From an uncultured Tateyamaria sp. (lineage in GTDB: Bacteria > Pseudomonadota > Alphaproteobacteria > Rhodobacterales > Rhodobacteraceae), in contig CANMVD010000004.1 in assembly GCA_947501275.1 (NCBI GenBank), positions 1-64,000 on the forward strand: a DNA stretch of 64,000 bases, in the 5' to 3' direction. A program made the position numbers and the translations under genes. Shown piece after piece: positions 17,012 through 25,538 of this stretch. Every line of letters starts with the position of its first letter. Positions within the stretch are counted from its first letter, which is position 1. Under the pieces are notes generated by a model, which was given only the letters and a program-made list of their open reading frames with translations, had not been told where the DNA came from and searched no databases.

Positions 17012-17695
17012 GTGGCTGTGCGCCGCGTTTGGGCGGTTCTTGGCCTTCTGCTTTTGCTGATATCCGTGCAGGAATTTACGTGGCACGCGCTGTGGCGCGG
17101 GTGGTTTGGCCTCGGTGGTGATAACGCCGCGCAGGGCCGCTTGGTCGGCACGCGGATATCCGACGTCGCAGTCTTTGGCCACATGATCACAGGTGGTGTC
17201 ATTACGACGCTGGCAGTGTTGCAATGGGCCGGTCCGATCCGGGCACGCTGGCCAGTGATACACCGTTTGTCCGGGCGCATTCTGGCCCCTCTCGCCGTGC
17301 TGACGGGCGTTGCCGGGCTGATCTACATCCTGTTGCGCGGCACGATTGGCGGGCCAATCATGAACGTCGGGTTTGCGCTTTACGGCGTTCTGATGATTGT
17401 CGCGGCGCTCCAGACTTTTCGACTGGCACAACAGCGCGACGTGGTGCGGCACCGACGCTGGGGACTGCGTTTGATCGTGCTGGCTTTGGGGTCTTGGATT
17501 TACCGGGCCCACTACGGGATATGGTTTGCCATCACATGCGGCATCGGGCCGGAAACGTGCAGGTTGGGCAGCCAAAAGGACTTCTCTGGCCTGTTTGACC
17601 AGATACAGGTGTTTGCCTTTTACCTGCCCTATCTGCTGATCGTCGAAATCTGCCTGCGCTTGCAGAGCGCAAGAGGCGCGCTTAGCGCCCCTTGA
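17012..17695 (+). CDS. DUF2306-like multi-helix membrane protein
   Basis: 227 aa beginning at GTG 1 nt after livM. There are about six hydrophobic segments. The pattern of HMITGGVITTLAVLQWAGP, then HRLSGRILAPLAVLTGVAGL and RHRRWGLRLIVLALGSWIYR, with conserved His and Arg, follows the DUF2306 family (predicted membrane proteins, function unknown). It shares the strand and spacing of the liv operon, so it is probably cotranscribed, though a transport role is not implied. Its 3' end overlaps the convergent HerA-like gene by 14 nt. Confidence 0.7.
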   Translation: MAVRRVWAVLGLLLLLISVQEFTWHALWRGWFGLGGDNAAQGRLVGTRISDVAVFGHMITGGVITTLAVLQWAGPIRARWPVIHRLSGRILAPLAVLTGVAGLIYILLRGTIGGPIMNVGFALYGVLMIVAALQTFRLAQQRDVVRHRRWGLRLIVLALGSWIYRAHYGIWFAITCGIGPETCRLGSQKDFSGLFDQIQVFAFYLPYLLIVEICLRLQSARGALSAP

Positions 17696-19223
17696 ACAAT
17701 CCGCCCAGCACACCGCGTACGATACGGCGCCCTGTTGTGCCCGTTAGCTCCTTGACCACCATCTTTGTCATGGCCTCACCAAAGTTGGCCCCGCGCCGTG
17801 TCGTTTTCGAGGTCGACCGCGATACCCGTGTTCCTGAATAGCGCCGTGCAGCGTTGAACTCACGCAGGACAGGCTGCATTTCATCTGCCTTCTCTTCAGC
17901 CTTTGCCGCTTCGGTTGCAGCCTTGTCCGCCCGCGCCTTCAAAATCTCAAAGGCGGAATTTCGATCGAGCGGTTCGTCGTATTTGCCAGCCATGTCGGAG
18001 GCCTTCAAATGCGCAGCACGCTCGGCTTTGGTAATCGGCCCCAACTGTGTTGAGGGTGGGCGGATCAATGTGCGTTCAACGATGCCCGGTATCCCCTTCT
18101 TCATCAGCATCGATGTTACCGCTTCGCCTACGCCAACTTCACGTATGGCCTCTTCTGTCTCAAAGCGCGGATTTTCGCGGTAGGTTTCGGCGGCCATGCG
18201 CAACTCTTTGCGATCCTTGGCCGTGAACGCGCGCAAGGCGTGCTGAAAGCGGTTGCCCAATTGACCAAGGATATCCTCCGGCACATCAGCCGGATTCTGC
18301 GTGATAAAGTAGACACCAACCCCCTTGGAGCGGATCAGGCGCGCCACTTGTTCAACCTTGTCCACAAGCGCCTTGGGGGCGTCATCGAACAGCAGATGCG
18401 CTTCGTCAAAAAAGAAGACCAGCTTGGGTTTGTCCGGGTCGCCCACTTCGGGCAACTCTTCGAACAATTCAGACAAGAGCCACAACAGGAAGGTCGCATA
18501 AAGGCCCGGCGAAGCCATCAACTTGTCTGCTGCAAGAATGTTGATCATCCCCTTGCCCGACGAATCTGTGCGCATCAGATCATTCAGTTCCAGCGCCGGT
18601 TCGCCAAACAATCCCGCTCCGCCCTGATTTTCGAGGACCAAAAGGCGACGCTGAATCGCACCAACGGACTGACTCGACACATTGCCATAGCGTAGTGACA
18701 GCGATTTCCCGTTCTCGCCAATCCACACGAGCAAAGACTGCAGATCCTTGAGATCCAACAAGGGGAGGCCCTCTTCATCGGCCAGTCGGAACGCGATGTT
18801 CAAAATACCTTCCTGCGCTTCGGTCAGCTCCAGAAGCCGGGCCAACAACAGGGGCCCCATGTCAGAGACCGTGGTGCGCACAGGATGGCCCTGCTCGCCA
18901 AAAAGGTCCCAGAACGTCACCGGGCAGGCATGGTAGCTGTAGTCGGAAAACCCAATCTTTTCAGCACGATCCATGAAGGGCTTATGCAGCTTGTGATCGG
19001 GCGTTCCGGATTTGGCGAGCCCGGAAAGGTCGCCCTTCACGTCGGACAAGATCACTGGAACCCCTTCGTTGGAAAAGTTCTCGGCAAGGATCTGGAGCGT
19101 CACCGTCTTACCTGTGCCTGTCGCACCTGCCACTAATCCGTGCCGATTGGCGTACTTTAGCGTCAGTTCCTGACGCTGGGCGTAATCAGGGCCACCACCG
19201 CCAATAAAAATACCGTTGTTCAT
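17682..19223 (-). CDS. HerA-like ATPase, DUF853 (YjgR) family
   Basis: 513 aa. The start MNNGIFIGGGGPDYAQRQEL is preceded by AAAGGG; an upstream in-frame Met at 19268 gives an untypical extension. Walker A is GATGTGKT (about residues 32-39) and Walker B is LVFFFDEAHLLF, followed by FITQNPADVPEDILGQLGNR, typical of the DUF853/HerA-like P-loop family. The C-terminal ~110 residues are charged and helical, with a basic end (RRGANFGEAM). Members are thought to be FtsK/HerA-type ATPases, but the physiological role is unclear. Monocistronic by position. Confidence 0.88.
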   Translation of the reverse strand: MNNGIFIGGGGPDYAQRQELTLKYANRHGLVAGATGTGKTVTLQILAENFSNEGVPVILSDVKGDLSGLAKSGTPDHKLHKPFMDRAEKIGFSDYSYHACPVTFWDLFGEQGHPVRTTVSDMGPLLLARLLELTEAQEGILNIAFRLADEEGLPLLDLKDLQSLLVWIGENGKSLSLRYGNVSSQSVGAIQRRLLVLENQGGAGLFGEPALELNDLMRTDSSGKGMINILAADKLMASPGLYATFLLWLLSELFEELPEVGDPDKPKLVFFFDEAHLLFDDAPKALVDKVEQVARLIRSKGVGVYFITQNPADVPEDILGQLGNRFQHALRAFTAKDRKELRMAAETYRENPRFETEEAIREVGVGEAVTSMLMKKGIPGIVERTLIRPPSTQLGPITKAERAAHLKASDMAGKYDEPLDRNSAFEILKARADKAATEAAKAEEKADEMQPVLREFNAARRYSGTRVSRSTSKTTRRGANFGEAMTKMVVKELTGTTGRRIVRGVLGGLFKGR

Positions 19224-19309
19224 CGCGTTAACCCTTTGTCCATGCACACTTTCGCGACGACCATACAAAGTTAACCTTTTGACGCCATAGTGATCTTCGT
19301 TCCCGCCTA

Positions 19310-19376
19310 AATGTCCTCCTGGTGCGGAACATTCCTCCCTGTCAGACTGGCCGCGCCTTGTGCGCGGCCTTTTTTT
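19310..19376 (+). ncRNA. Candidate small RNA with two anti-Shine-Dalgarno-like CCUCC motifs
   Basis: A plus-strand intrinsic terminator (19349-19376) sits in non-coding DNA with no plus-strand gene ending nearby, which implies an independent transcript. Just before it are UCCUCCU (19314-19320) and UCCUCCC (19333-19339). The first lies in a small hairpin (AAUGU 19310-19314 pairing ACAUU). Rhodobacter has a family of stress-induced, Hfq-dependent small RNAs with CCUCCUCCC motifs; this element has a similar plan, but I cannot claim homology. The 5' end is not defined; a TTGACG lies at 19279. Confidence 0.5.
19349..19376 (+). terminator. Intrinsic terminator of the candidate small RNA
   Basis: GGCCGCGC (19349-19356), loop CTTGT, GCGCGGCC (19362-19369), followed by seven T. 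A textbook rho-independent terminator on the plus strand. Confidence 0.9.
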
Positions 19377-19456
19377 GACAAATCCGGTCTAATTGCCCAA
19401 GATACGAGCATTGCTGGATATTTGCGGTTGACCGCTCATGCCCTCTCTCGTACGGT

Positions 19457-19537
19457 CCGCTCCATAAGTCGGCCAGTCCGACAGGGAGCAAAAAATTCGG
19501 AGAGCAGAGAACTTAGCGGTTCTCTGCTTTCTTTTTT
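19457..19537 (+). ncRNA. Second candidate structured small RNA
   Basis: A promoter-like TTGACC (19428-19433), 17-nt spacer and TACGGT (19451-19456) precede a short structured stretch. GCTCC (19459-19463) pairs with GGAGC (19485-19489), enclosing GTCGG/CCGAC (19468-19472 and 19478-19482). An A-rich linker then leads to a strong terminator at 19503-19537. There is no plausible ORF. Another promoter-like TTGACA with 17-nt spacer and CAAGAT (19375-19403) could start a longer form. The family is unknown; it may also end transcripts reading through from the first small RNA. Confidence 0.5.
19503..19537 (+). terminator. Intrinsic terminator of the second candidate small RNA
   Basis: AGCAGAGAAC (19503-19512), loop TTAGCG, GTTCTCTGCT (19519-19528), then TTCTTTTTT. 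The perfect 10-bp stem plus U-tract works in the plus direction. Confidence 0.9.
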
Positions 19538-19649
19538 GAAACGGCTTTTATTTTTCCTGACAACGCGTCACAGAAACTTGCATGTTTCGCACTGACACCA
19601 GCGCGCCAGCATGCTAGCAACCGCCAAACGCAACACTACAGGGAACGAT

Positions 19650-20273
19650 ATGCGCACTTCTTTGATTGCCCTTTCCATGGCCGTCCTTTTGCCCGTCGCA
19701 GCACTGGCACAATCCACGGACACTGAGACAGCACAGACAGAGACCGAGCAGACCGAAAACACTGGGTCGTCCATCGAAGACCAACTGAGTCTGGGCGAAG
19801 ACGCAAATGCTGCCCCTGAAGTCGGACAGACCTATGTTGGCGAAATAATCGGTGATTGGGAAATGCGCTGCATCAAGGCCGAAGAAGGGGAAGATCCCTG
19901 CCAGATGTACCAGCTTATGAAAGACAGCGAAGGCACACCTGTTGCAGAGATCTCGATCTTCCGCTTGCCCGAAGGTGGCCGGGCCGTCGCCGGTGCTACG
20001 ATCATTGTCCCGCTTGAGACATCCCTGCCCCAACAGCTTACCATTCAGGTCGATGCTGGTCAGGCGCGCCGCTATCCTTTTGCATTCTGTAACCCGATTG
20101 GATGCTACTCGCGCGTCGGTCTAGTCGCTGACGAAGTGGCATCTTTTCGCCGTGGCAACGCGGCGACGGTCACCATTGTCCCAGCCCTTGCGCCGGATCA
20201 GAAGGTTGACTTGAAGCTGTCCTTGTCCGGTTTTACAGCGTCGTTTGAAAAGACCTCGTTCGCTCAGCAGTAA
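19650..20273 (+). CDS. IalB-family (invasion associated locus B) periplasmic protein
   Basis: 207 aa from the ATG at 19650 (AGGGA upstream). Signal peptide MRTSLIALSMAVLLPVAALA, then a Thr/Gln/Glu-rich linker to about residue 40, then the IalB domain. Diagnostic segments are GDWEMRCIKAEEGEDPCQMY, VPLETSLPQQLTIQVDAG and YPFAFCNPIGCYSRVGL, with the two Cys pairs typical of the family. IalB proteins are widespread in alphaproteobacteria and not restricted to pathogens; the role is probably in the periplasm or envelope. A strong terminator follows. Confidence 0.9.
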   Translation: MRTSLIALSMAVLLPVAALAQSTDTETAQTETEQTENTGSSIEDQLSLGEDANAAPEVGQTYVGEIIGDWEMRCIKAEEGEDPCQMYQLMKDSEGTPVAEISIFRLPEGGRAVAGATIIVPLETSLPQQLTIQVDAGQARRYPFAFCNPIGCYSRVGLVADEVASFRRGNAATVTIVPALAPDQKVDLKLSLSGFTASFEKTSFAQQ

Positions 20274-20293
20274 GCGAGCACATAGAACAGATC

Positions 20294-20324
20294 AAAGCCG
20301 CGCGTTTGTTCGCGCGGCTTTTTT
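20294..20324 (+). terminator. Intrinsic terminator after the IalB-family gene
   Basis: AAAGCCGCGCG (20294-20304), loop TTTGTT, CGCGCGGCTTT (20311-20321) and a T-run to 20324. Because the left arm ends in A residues it may also serve, in reverse, the convergent ketoacyl-synthase gene ending at 20337. Confidence 0.9.
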
Positions 20325-20336
20325 GTTTTGCGGCCC

Positions 20337-21545
20337 TCAAATCGCCCGCAAGGCCAGAACTGCGTTCATCCCCCCAAACGCAAAGGCGTTGGACAATACA
20401 ACGTCGACTTTCGCATCCCGTGCATCATTAGGGACCACATCAAGTGCACATTCGGGGTCGGGTTCCTCGTAACCGATTGTCGGGGCAATCACACCGTCCC
20501 GCAGCGCCATGATGCAGGCCAGCAATTCCACCGCACCCGTGCCGCCAATCAGGTGTCCGTGCATCGACTTGGTCGACGAAATCATCAGCTTGTCGGCGTG
20601 GATCCCGAACACATCCGCAACGGCCGCGCATTCCGTTTTGTCGTTGGCAGCCGTGCCAGTGCCATGCGCGTTGATATACCCAACATCGGCGGCATTGACC
20701 TTGGCATCTGCCAGTGCGCCAGCCATGGCACGCGCGGCGCCGTTCTTGGACGGCATGACGATATCCGACGCATCCGACGACATGGCAAAGCCGATGACTT
20801 CGCAGAGGATTTCGGCACCCCGTGCGCGCGCATGTTCGTATTCCTCAAACACAAAGATCCCGGCGCCTTCGCCCTGCACCATACCATTGCGATTGGCAGA
20901 AAACGGGCGACAGGCGTCCTTGGACATCACGCGCAACCCTTCCCACGCCTTCACTCCACCAAAGCACAACATGGATTCTGACCCACCGGTGATCATCGCA
21001 GGCGCCATCCCGGACCGCACCATCTGAAAGGCCTGCGCCATGGCATGATTGGACGACGCACAAGCCGTCGACACGGTAAAGGACGGCCCCTTGAGGTTGT
21101 GCTCCATACTGACATGGGAAGCCGCAGCATTGTTCATGAGCTTGGGCACGACAAAGGGGTGCACGCGGTTCTTTCCCTCTTCGTAGACCGAGCGATAGTT
21201 GGCATCCCACGTACTGACACCACCACCCGCCGTACCCAGTACTACGCCTGACTTGGCTGAGGTCTCACCAGAAAACACAATCCCGGACTGCTCAATCGCT
21301 TCTTTTGCCGCGGCAAGGGTGAACTGCGTAAAGCGGTCATACAGGCTCATCTGCTGGCGGTTGTATCGCCCTTCGGCCTCGAACCCGCGCACCTGCCCAC
21401 CGATCTGGATCGACAGACGTTCTACATCCTGAAAATCGAGCGCACAGATTCCGCAGCGCCCCTCGCGCATCGCGTCCAGCGTGGCCGGTACGTCATGCCC
21501 CAACGCATTGACCGTGCCCGCCCCGGTAATGACAACGCGGTGCAT
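20337..21545 (-). CDS. Beta-ketoacyl-ACP synthase (FabF/KAS II-like)
   Basis: 402 aa thiolase-fold condensing enzyme. The active-site Cys is in VSTACASS, and the two catalytic histidines are in NAHGTGT and STKSMHGHLIGGTG, with the Lys of STKS retained. It elongates acyl-ACP with malonyl-ACP. The start codon overlaps the stop of the adjacent acyl-carrier-protein gene by 1 nt (TGATG), so the two are coupled. The set is separate from any housekeeping fabF and lies behind lpxD, suggesting a dedicated function such as making a special acyl chain for an envelope lipid. Sequence alone does not show the chain length. Confidence 0.9.
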   Translation of the reverse strand: MHRVVITGAGTVNALGHDVPATLDAMREGRCGICALDFQDVERLSIQIGGQVRGFEAEGRYNRQQMSLYDRFTQFTLAAAKEAIEQSGIVFSGETSAKSGVVLGTAGGGVSTWDANYRSVYEEGKNRVHPFVVPKLMNNAAASHVSMEHNLKGPSFTVSTACASSNHAMAQAFQMVRSGMAPAMITGGSESMLCFGGVKAWEGLRVMSKDACRPFSANRNGMVQGEGAGIFVFEEYEHARARGAEILCEVIGFAMSSDASDIVMPSKNGAARAMAGALADAKVNAADVGYINAHGTGTAANDKTECAAVADVFGIHADKLMISSTKSMHGHLIGGTGAVELLACIMALRDGVIAPTIGYEEPDPECALDVVPNDARDAKVDVVLSNAFAFGGMNAVLALRAI

Positions 21546-21805
21546 CAGCTTTTTTGCTCGGCAACAAGTTTGTCTATGCCAGCGATGATTGATTGAACAC
21601 TGGTGATGTCGAAATCACTTTCACTTGGTTCATTGGCATTGAAGGGGATCGAAATGTCGAACTCTTCTTCAATGGCAAAGATACTTTCGACGAGGCCGAG
21701 ACTGTCGATGCCCAGATCTTCGAGCGTGGCGTCAAGGCTTACATCGCCCGGCTCCAGGACTGCTTGTTCCGCGATGATCTCGATCACTTTGTCTTTGACG
21801 CTCAT
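21545..21805 (-). CDS. Acyl carrier protein
   Basis: 86 aa. The phosphopantetheine attachment Ser is in DLGIDSLGLVE (about residue 36 of the form starting MSVKDKVIEI). The start at 21805 gives a normal ACP N-terminus; a Met eight codons earlier is possible. It is acidic overall. It lies between lpxD and the ketoacyl synthase and is probably their specific acyl donor. It is unlike the main AcpP, with a longer stretch between the second and third helix (NEPSESDFD), and is reminiscent of specialised ACPs such as AcpXL, though not close enough for me to name it. Confidence 0.88.
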   Translation of the reverse strand: MSVKDKVIEIIAEQAVLEPGDVSLDATLEDLGIDSLGLVESIFAIEEEFDISIPFNANEPSESDFDITSVQSIIAGIDKLVAEQKS

Positions 21806-21838
21806 GCCATCCACCTTTTGGCCACCCATGCGTGTGAT

Positions 21839-22930
21839 CTAATCACTGTCTCCTGACTTGAAAACCGCTTTCTTCAGCGCCGCGACCTCACGTAAAACCC
21901 GAGGCAGGCGGCGCGTATTCTTGAAGCCTTCAAGATATGTTTTCATTTCGATGGCCGGGTAGCCCAGCATCACTTTGCCGGGCCGCACCGAACTGAGCAC
22001 TTTGGAAGCAGCCCCCAGCACTACACGATCACCGATGGTGATATTGTCAGCCAATCCCACCTGCCCCGCCATGACCACAAAATTCCCGATCACAACCGAT
22101 CCGGCAATACCGACTTGCCCGCAAAGCAGGTTGTCTTCGCCGACGATCACATTGTGACCGATGTGGACGATGTTATCGATCTTGGTGCGGTCCCCGATCC
22201 GCGTCGGCCTGATTGTGCCGTTGTCGATCGCAGAATTGCTGCCAAGCTCGACATCATCACCAATCACGACACTGCCCAGACTGGCGATCCTGGCCCAGGG
22301 CTGCCCTTCTGCTTCGCCTTGATCCCCAAGGCTTTCGCGCACGGCCTCAACGCCGCCTTTTTCCGGGGTGACAAATGAAAATCCATCGCCACCGACACGC
22401 GCGCCCGGCTGGGCAATAAACCGTTCCCCGATACGGACGTGGGCACCGATGCTCACATGTTCCCGCAACAGCGCGTTGGCCCCGAGATGCGCCCCGTATC
22501 CAACATAGCACAACGGGCCGATGACCGAACCAGGACCGATTACGGCTTTGGCAGCGACGACAGCACCCGGACCGATGGTCACATCGGATGCGATATCCGC
22601 GTCCTTGTCGATGATGGCGGAGGGATGAATTCCCGTGCCAAAGCCTTGGCCCGGATCCATCATCGTCGTCAATCGGGACATCGCAAATCGCGGGCGTTTT
22701 GGCAGGATCGCAGCCTTGAGACCAAGTGCCTCCCAATCCGCTCCGTCCCACAACAGCGCCGCTTGCGGTGCCCCCTGCGTCAGAGCATCGGCATATTTTG
22801 GATTGCTGGCCAATGCCAAATCGGCCGGACCGGCATCCGCCGGCTCCGACAGCCTCTCGATCACATGGTCAACGTCCCCAACAGCCTCGGCCTGCAGAGC
22901 CGAAGCAATCTCGCGCACGGTGTACGACAT
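21839..22930 (-). CDS. lpxD: UDP-3-O-acylglucosamine N-acyltransferase
   Basis: 363 aa. The N-terminal uridine-binding domain (MSYTVREIASALQAEAVGDV) is followed by a long left-handed beta-helix of hexapeptide repeats (GPGAVVAAKAVIGPGSVIG and similar). The catalytic His is in NIVHIGHNVIVGEDN, and a C-terminal helix follows. It adds the N-linked 3-hydroxyacyl chain to UDP-glucosamine in lipid A synthesis. It is not in the usual bamA-lpxD-fabZ-lpxA cluster, so it may be either the sole lpxD displaced or a second copy with its own ACP. It lies 29 bp after the L,D-transpeptidase gene. Confidence 0.92.
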   Translation of the reverse strand: MSYTVREIASALQAEAVGDVDHVIERLSEPADAGPADLALASNPKYADALTQGAPQAALLWDGADWEALGLKAAILPKRPRFAMSRLTTMMDPGQGFGTGIHPSAIIDKDADIASDVTIGPGAVVAAKAVIGPGSVIGPLCYVGYGAHLGANALLREHVSIGAHVRIGERFIAQPGARVGGDGFSFVTPEKGGVEAVRESLGDQGEAEGQPWARIASLGSVVIGDDVELGSNSAIDNGTIRPTRIGDRTKIDNIVHIGHNVIVGEDNLLCGQVGIAGSVVIGNFVVMAGQVGLADNITIGDRVVLGAASKVLSSVRPGKVMLGYPAIEMKTYLEGFKNTRRLPRVLREVAALKKAVFKSGDSD

Positions 22931-22959
22931 GGTGCCTCCTGACTGGTCAGGATGCTGAC

Positions 22960-24567
22960 TTAACCCTGAACGGCGCGCAGTGCCACCCCGGCGTTGCTCA
23001 ATGCGTTCCAGATCTTGGCGTCCCGCCCATAGATGTCACGGCGATACTGCGTGTGACCTTTGGGTGTGGTGACAGCAGTGCGGTAGATGATGTGTACAGG
23101 TACCGGGCTTTTGAGATCCACACGGGCTTCTTTGCCAGTGGCCAGTTTGGCCTGAAAGAAGGCCTCGGGGTTGGATTCCTGCTTGGCCAAAAGCGCGTAG
23201 GCGAAATCAAAAGGATCAGCCAAGCGGACACAGCCATGGCTATAGGCGCGCACTTCGCGGCCAAACAGGTTCTTGGCTGGAGTATCGTGCAGATAGATGT
23301 TGTGCACATTCGGGAACATGAATTTCACCAAGCCCAACGCGTTCCCTTTTGAGGGTGGCTGACGCATGGCGAAAGGGAACGTCTTTTCCGTGTACTGCGC
23401 AAAGTTCACATTGCTGCGGTTCACCTTGCGCCCCTTGCTGTCGGTGATCTCGATATGGCGCACGGCATTGCGATTGCGCTTGAGCGCGGGCAGGTATTCC
23501 TTGGTGACGATCGAGCGTGGCACATACCAGCTTGGGTTGATCACCATGAACTCCATCACGTCTGAAAACTCAGGCGTTGGGCGATCTTCCTTGTTGGCAC
23601 CGACAACCGAGCGGGTTTGGAAGGTGACCTTGCCGTTGTCGACAATCTTTGCTGTGAAATCAGGAATGTTGACGAGGATGTGCCGTTTGCCACGCTCCTG
23701 ATTGACCCAGCGTTCCCGCTCCATTGCAACAATGATGGATTGCAGGCGATATTGAACGTCGCGGTTGATCTCGGACATTGTGCCTGCGCCGACAACGCCG
23801 TCCGTTACCAGACCATGTGCCAACTGGAATTGTTGCACGGCCGATTGCATCGCGGCATCGTAGGTCTGGGAATTGGTCCGCTTAAGGAAACCCATGGCGA
23901 TCAGACGATTGCGCAGTGCCACAACGGCTTCACCTGATTGGCCGGGCTTGAGCGACTTGGCGGGAACTCTGGCACCCCAGCCGCCCTTGGCGAGAAGGCG
24001 CTCCATGCGCAACTTTTCCTTCATCAACGCATTGTATTCCGTTGTTTTCGGAGCAAGCGCCTTGAAAAACCCGTTGGCCGAGGATTTGGAAAAGTTCACC
24101 AAATACGAAGTGCGGTCACGGTAAGGGACCTGACGCACGATTGCGCGGTCCACCCGGCTGGGCACCAGCACGCCCGTTTGCAGATCACGCGCATATTGCA
24201 GGAAGGTGCGGCTCAATTCGACCTCGACTTCCCCGCGGGCGCGCGGTGTCTTGGCTGCTTTCATTTTCATTTGCAGGCCTGCAGCGTCGTACCGTGACGT
24301 CGGAAGGCCATGATTGCCCGCCTGGTCAAGTGCCTTGAACAGCGCGATACGGCGCTGGCGTTCCTTGCCAGAGCGCCCCGTCCACAGGCTTTTGTATCCG
24401 TTGGCTTGATAAAAGGCAGCGATGTCTGCGTCACGCGCGGCCGCTTCGGCCACAGATTGTTTAAAGGCAGTGACCTGTGCCTGCACGCTTTGCGGTGCAG
24501 CGAAAAGGCTTAAGGCAAGAAGAGTCGCAAGTGCAAAACTCCACGCACGAAAAATGGTAACAGTCAT
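22960..24567 (-). CDS. L,D-transpeptidase with peptidoglycan-binding domain (LdtD/YcbB-like)
   Basis: 535 aa from the ATG at 24565-24567 (GGTGG upstream); the frame remains open to 24711 but that extension is untypical. Signal peptide to about residue 29 (AAPQSVQAQ). A scaffold domain (FYQANGYKSLWTG) and a PG_binding_1 domain (LKPGQSGEAVVALRNRL) precede the YkuD catalytic domain, with the active-site motif YSHGCVRLADPFDFA. It makes 3-3 cross-links in peptidoglycan in the periplasm. In E. coli ldtD lies beside mepK, and here a MepK-like gene is divergent from it. It leads an operon with lpxD, an ACP and a ketoacyl synthase. Confidence 0.9.
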   Translation of the reverse strand: MTVTIFRAWSFALATLLALSLFAAPQSVQAQVTAFKQSVAEAAARDADIAAFYQANGYKSLWTGRSGKERQRRIALFKALDQAGNHGLPTSRYDAAGLQMKMKAAKTPRARGEVEVELSRTFLQYARDLQTGVLVPSRVDRAIVRQVPYRDRTSYLVNFSKSSANGFFKALAPKTTEYNALMKEKLRMERLLAKGGWGARVPAKSLKPGQSGEAVVALRNRLIAMGFLKRTNSQTYDAAMQSAVQQFQLAHGLVTDGVVGAGTMSEINRDVQYRLQSIIVAMERERWVNQERGKRHILVNIPDFTAKIVDNGKVTFQTRSVVGANKEDRPTPEFSDVMEFMVINPSWYVPRSIVTKEYLPALKRNRNAVRHIEITDSKGRKVNRSNVNFAQYTEKTFPFAMRQPPSKGNALGLVKFMFPNVHNIYLHDTPAKNLFGREVRAYSHGCVRLADPFDFAYALLAKQESNPEAFFQAKLATGKEARVDLKSPVPVHIIYRTAVTTPKGHTQYRRDIYGRDAKIWNALSNAGVALRAVQG

Positions 24568-24880
24568 ATCCCACCCATTTGTAATGTACTGTAGCAAGCT
24601 GCAGCAGTTTTCAGCCGCGCGGAGGGTGCATGTCCATTCACAACTGGCTGAATTGGCAATCTTGCAGGCCAATGATGCAAGCCTGCATCGGGTTTGCCAC
24701 CCCTCCACCAAATCAGCAACATTAACGCAAAAATTTGCCTAAAACTGATGAAACACTTCACAAGTCAGATTCATTGCTTGGTTAACGAATCGCAATATGC
24801 AATAAGCGAGTTGCATCTGGGGATGAGATGACAAAGACCCGTGTAACATCATGGGTGGCAGGCGTACGGGACGACAGACT
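24568..24880. promoter_or_regulatory. 313-bp divergent promoter region between L,D-transpeptidase and MepK-like genes
   Basis: No gene is seen. The part from about 24710 to 24830 is AT-rich and should contain the promoters of both envelope genes. Repeated TGCAATA/GCAATATGC-like words near 24790-24815 might be a regulator site, but nothing is clear enough to name. Confidence 0.4.
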
Positions 24881-25450
24881 ATGACGACAGATACCTCTAC
24901 GGGCATGACCCGCCGGGCTATTCTCGGTGCATTTGCAGCAACAACAGTTGCAGCAGCCCCAACCTTCTCCAAAGCCGCTGGTTTCCTTCGAGGCGCAGGC
25001 GATATCCGCCGCCTCAAAATGTATTCTGGCCGGACCGGCGAGCGCATCGATATGATCTATTGGATCGAAGGCAAGTACATCAAAGACTCCGTCAACGAAA
25101 TCAACCACTTCATGCGTGACTGGCGCACCAGTCAAGTCAAGTCGATCGATCTGCGCACGGTGGATATTATGGCTGCGTCGCACAACCTGCTGGATGCAAG
25201 CGAACCCTATCTTTTGCTGTCGGGATATCGCAGCCCGCAGACCAACGCGATGCTGCGCTCGCGCAGCCGTGGCGTCGCCAAGAATTCGCTGCACATGCAA
25301 GGCAAGGCTGCGGACCTGCGACTGTCGTCGCGGTCGGTCGGCCAGATTGCACGCGCCGCGCAAGCCTGCCGTGGCGGCGGAGTCGGCAGCTATTCCGGGT
25401 CCAACTTTGTCCACATGGATTGCGGCGACGTACGCAGCTGGGGCAGCTGA
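24881..25450 (+). CDS. Peptidoglycan endopeptidase, DUF882/M15 family (MepK-like)
   Basis: 189 aa. The N-terminus has a twin-arginine signal (TGMTRRAILGAFAATTVAAA), so it is exported folded by Tat. The zinc peptidase motifs are SGYRSPQTN, SLHMQGKAADLRL (HxxGxAxD) and FVHMDCGD (second His). MepK of E. coli cuts the 3-3 cross-links that L,D-transpeptidases form. It is divergent from such a transpeptidase here, a matching maker/cutter pair. The start could also be 24851 or 24905; 24881 gives a normal Tat n-region. Confidence 0.88.
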   Translation: MTTDTSTGMTRRAILGAFAATTVAAAPTFSKAAGFLRGAGDIRRLKMYSGRTGERIDMIYWIEGKYIKDSVNEINHFMRDWRTSQVKSIDLRTVDIMAASHNLLDASEPYLLLSGYRSPQTNAMLRSRSRGVAKNSLHMQGKAADLRLSSRSVGQIARAAQACRGGGVGSYSGSNFVHMDCGDVRSWGS

Positions 25451-25538
25451 GCCAACATTTTGCAAAAACTGAACGAAATCTGAGCAACTGGATACCGCGA
25501 TCTGTTTGGCTCTGCATGAAGCAGTTTGCTGCAATCGC

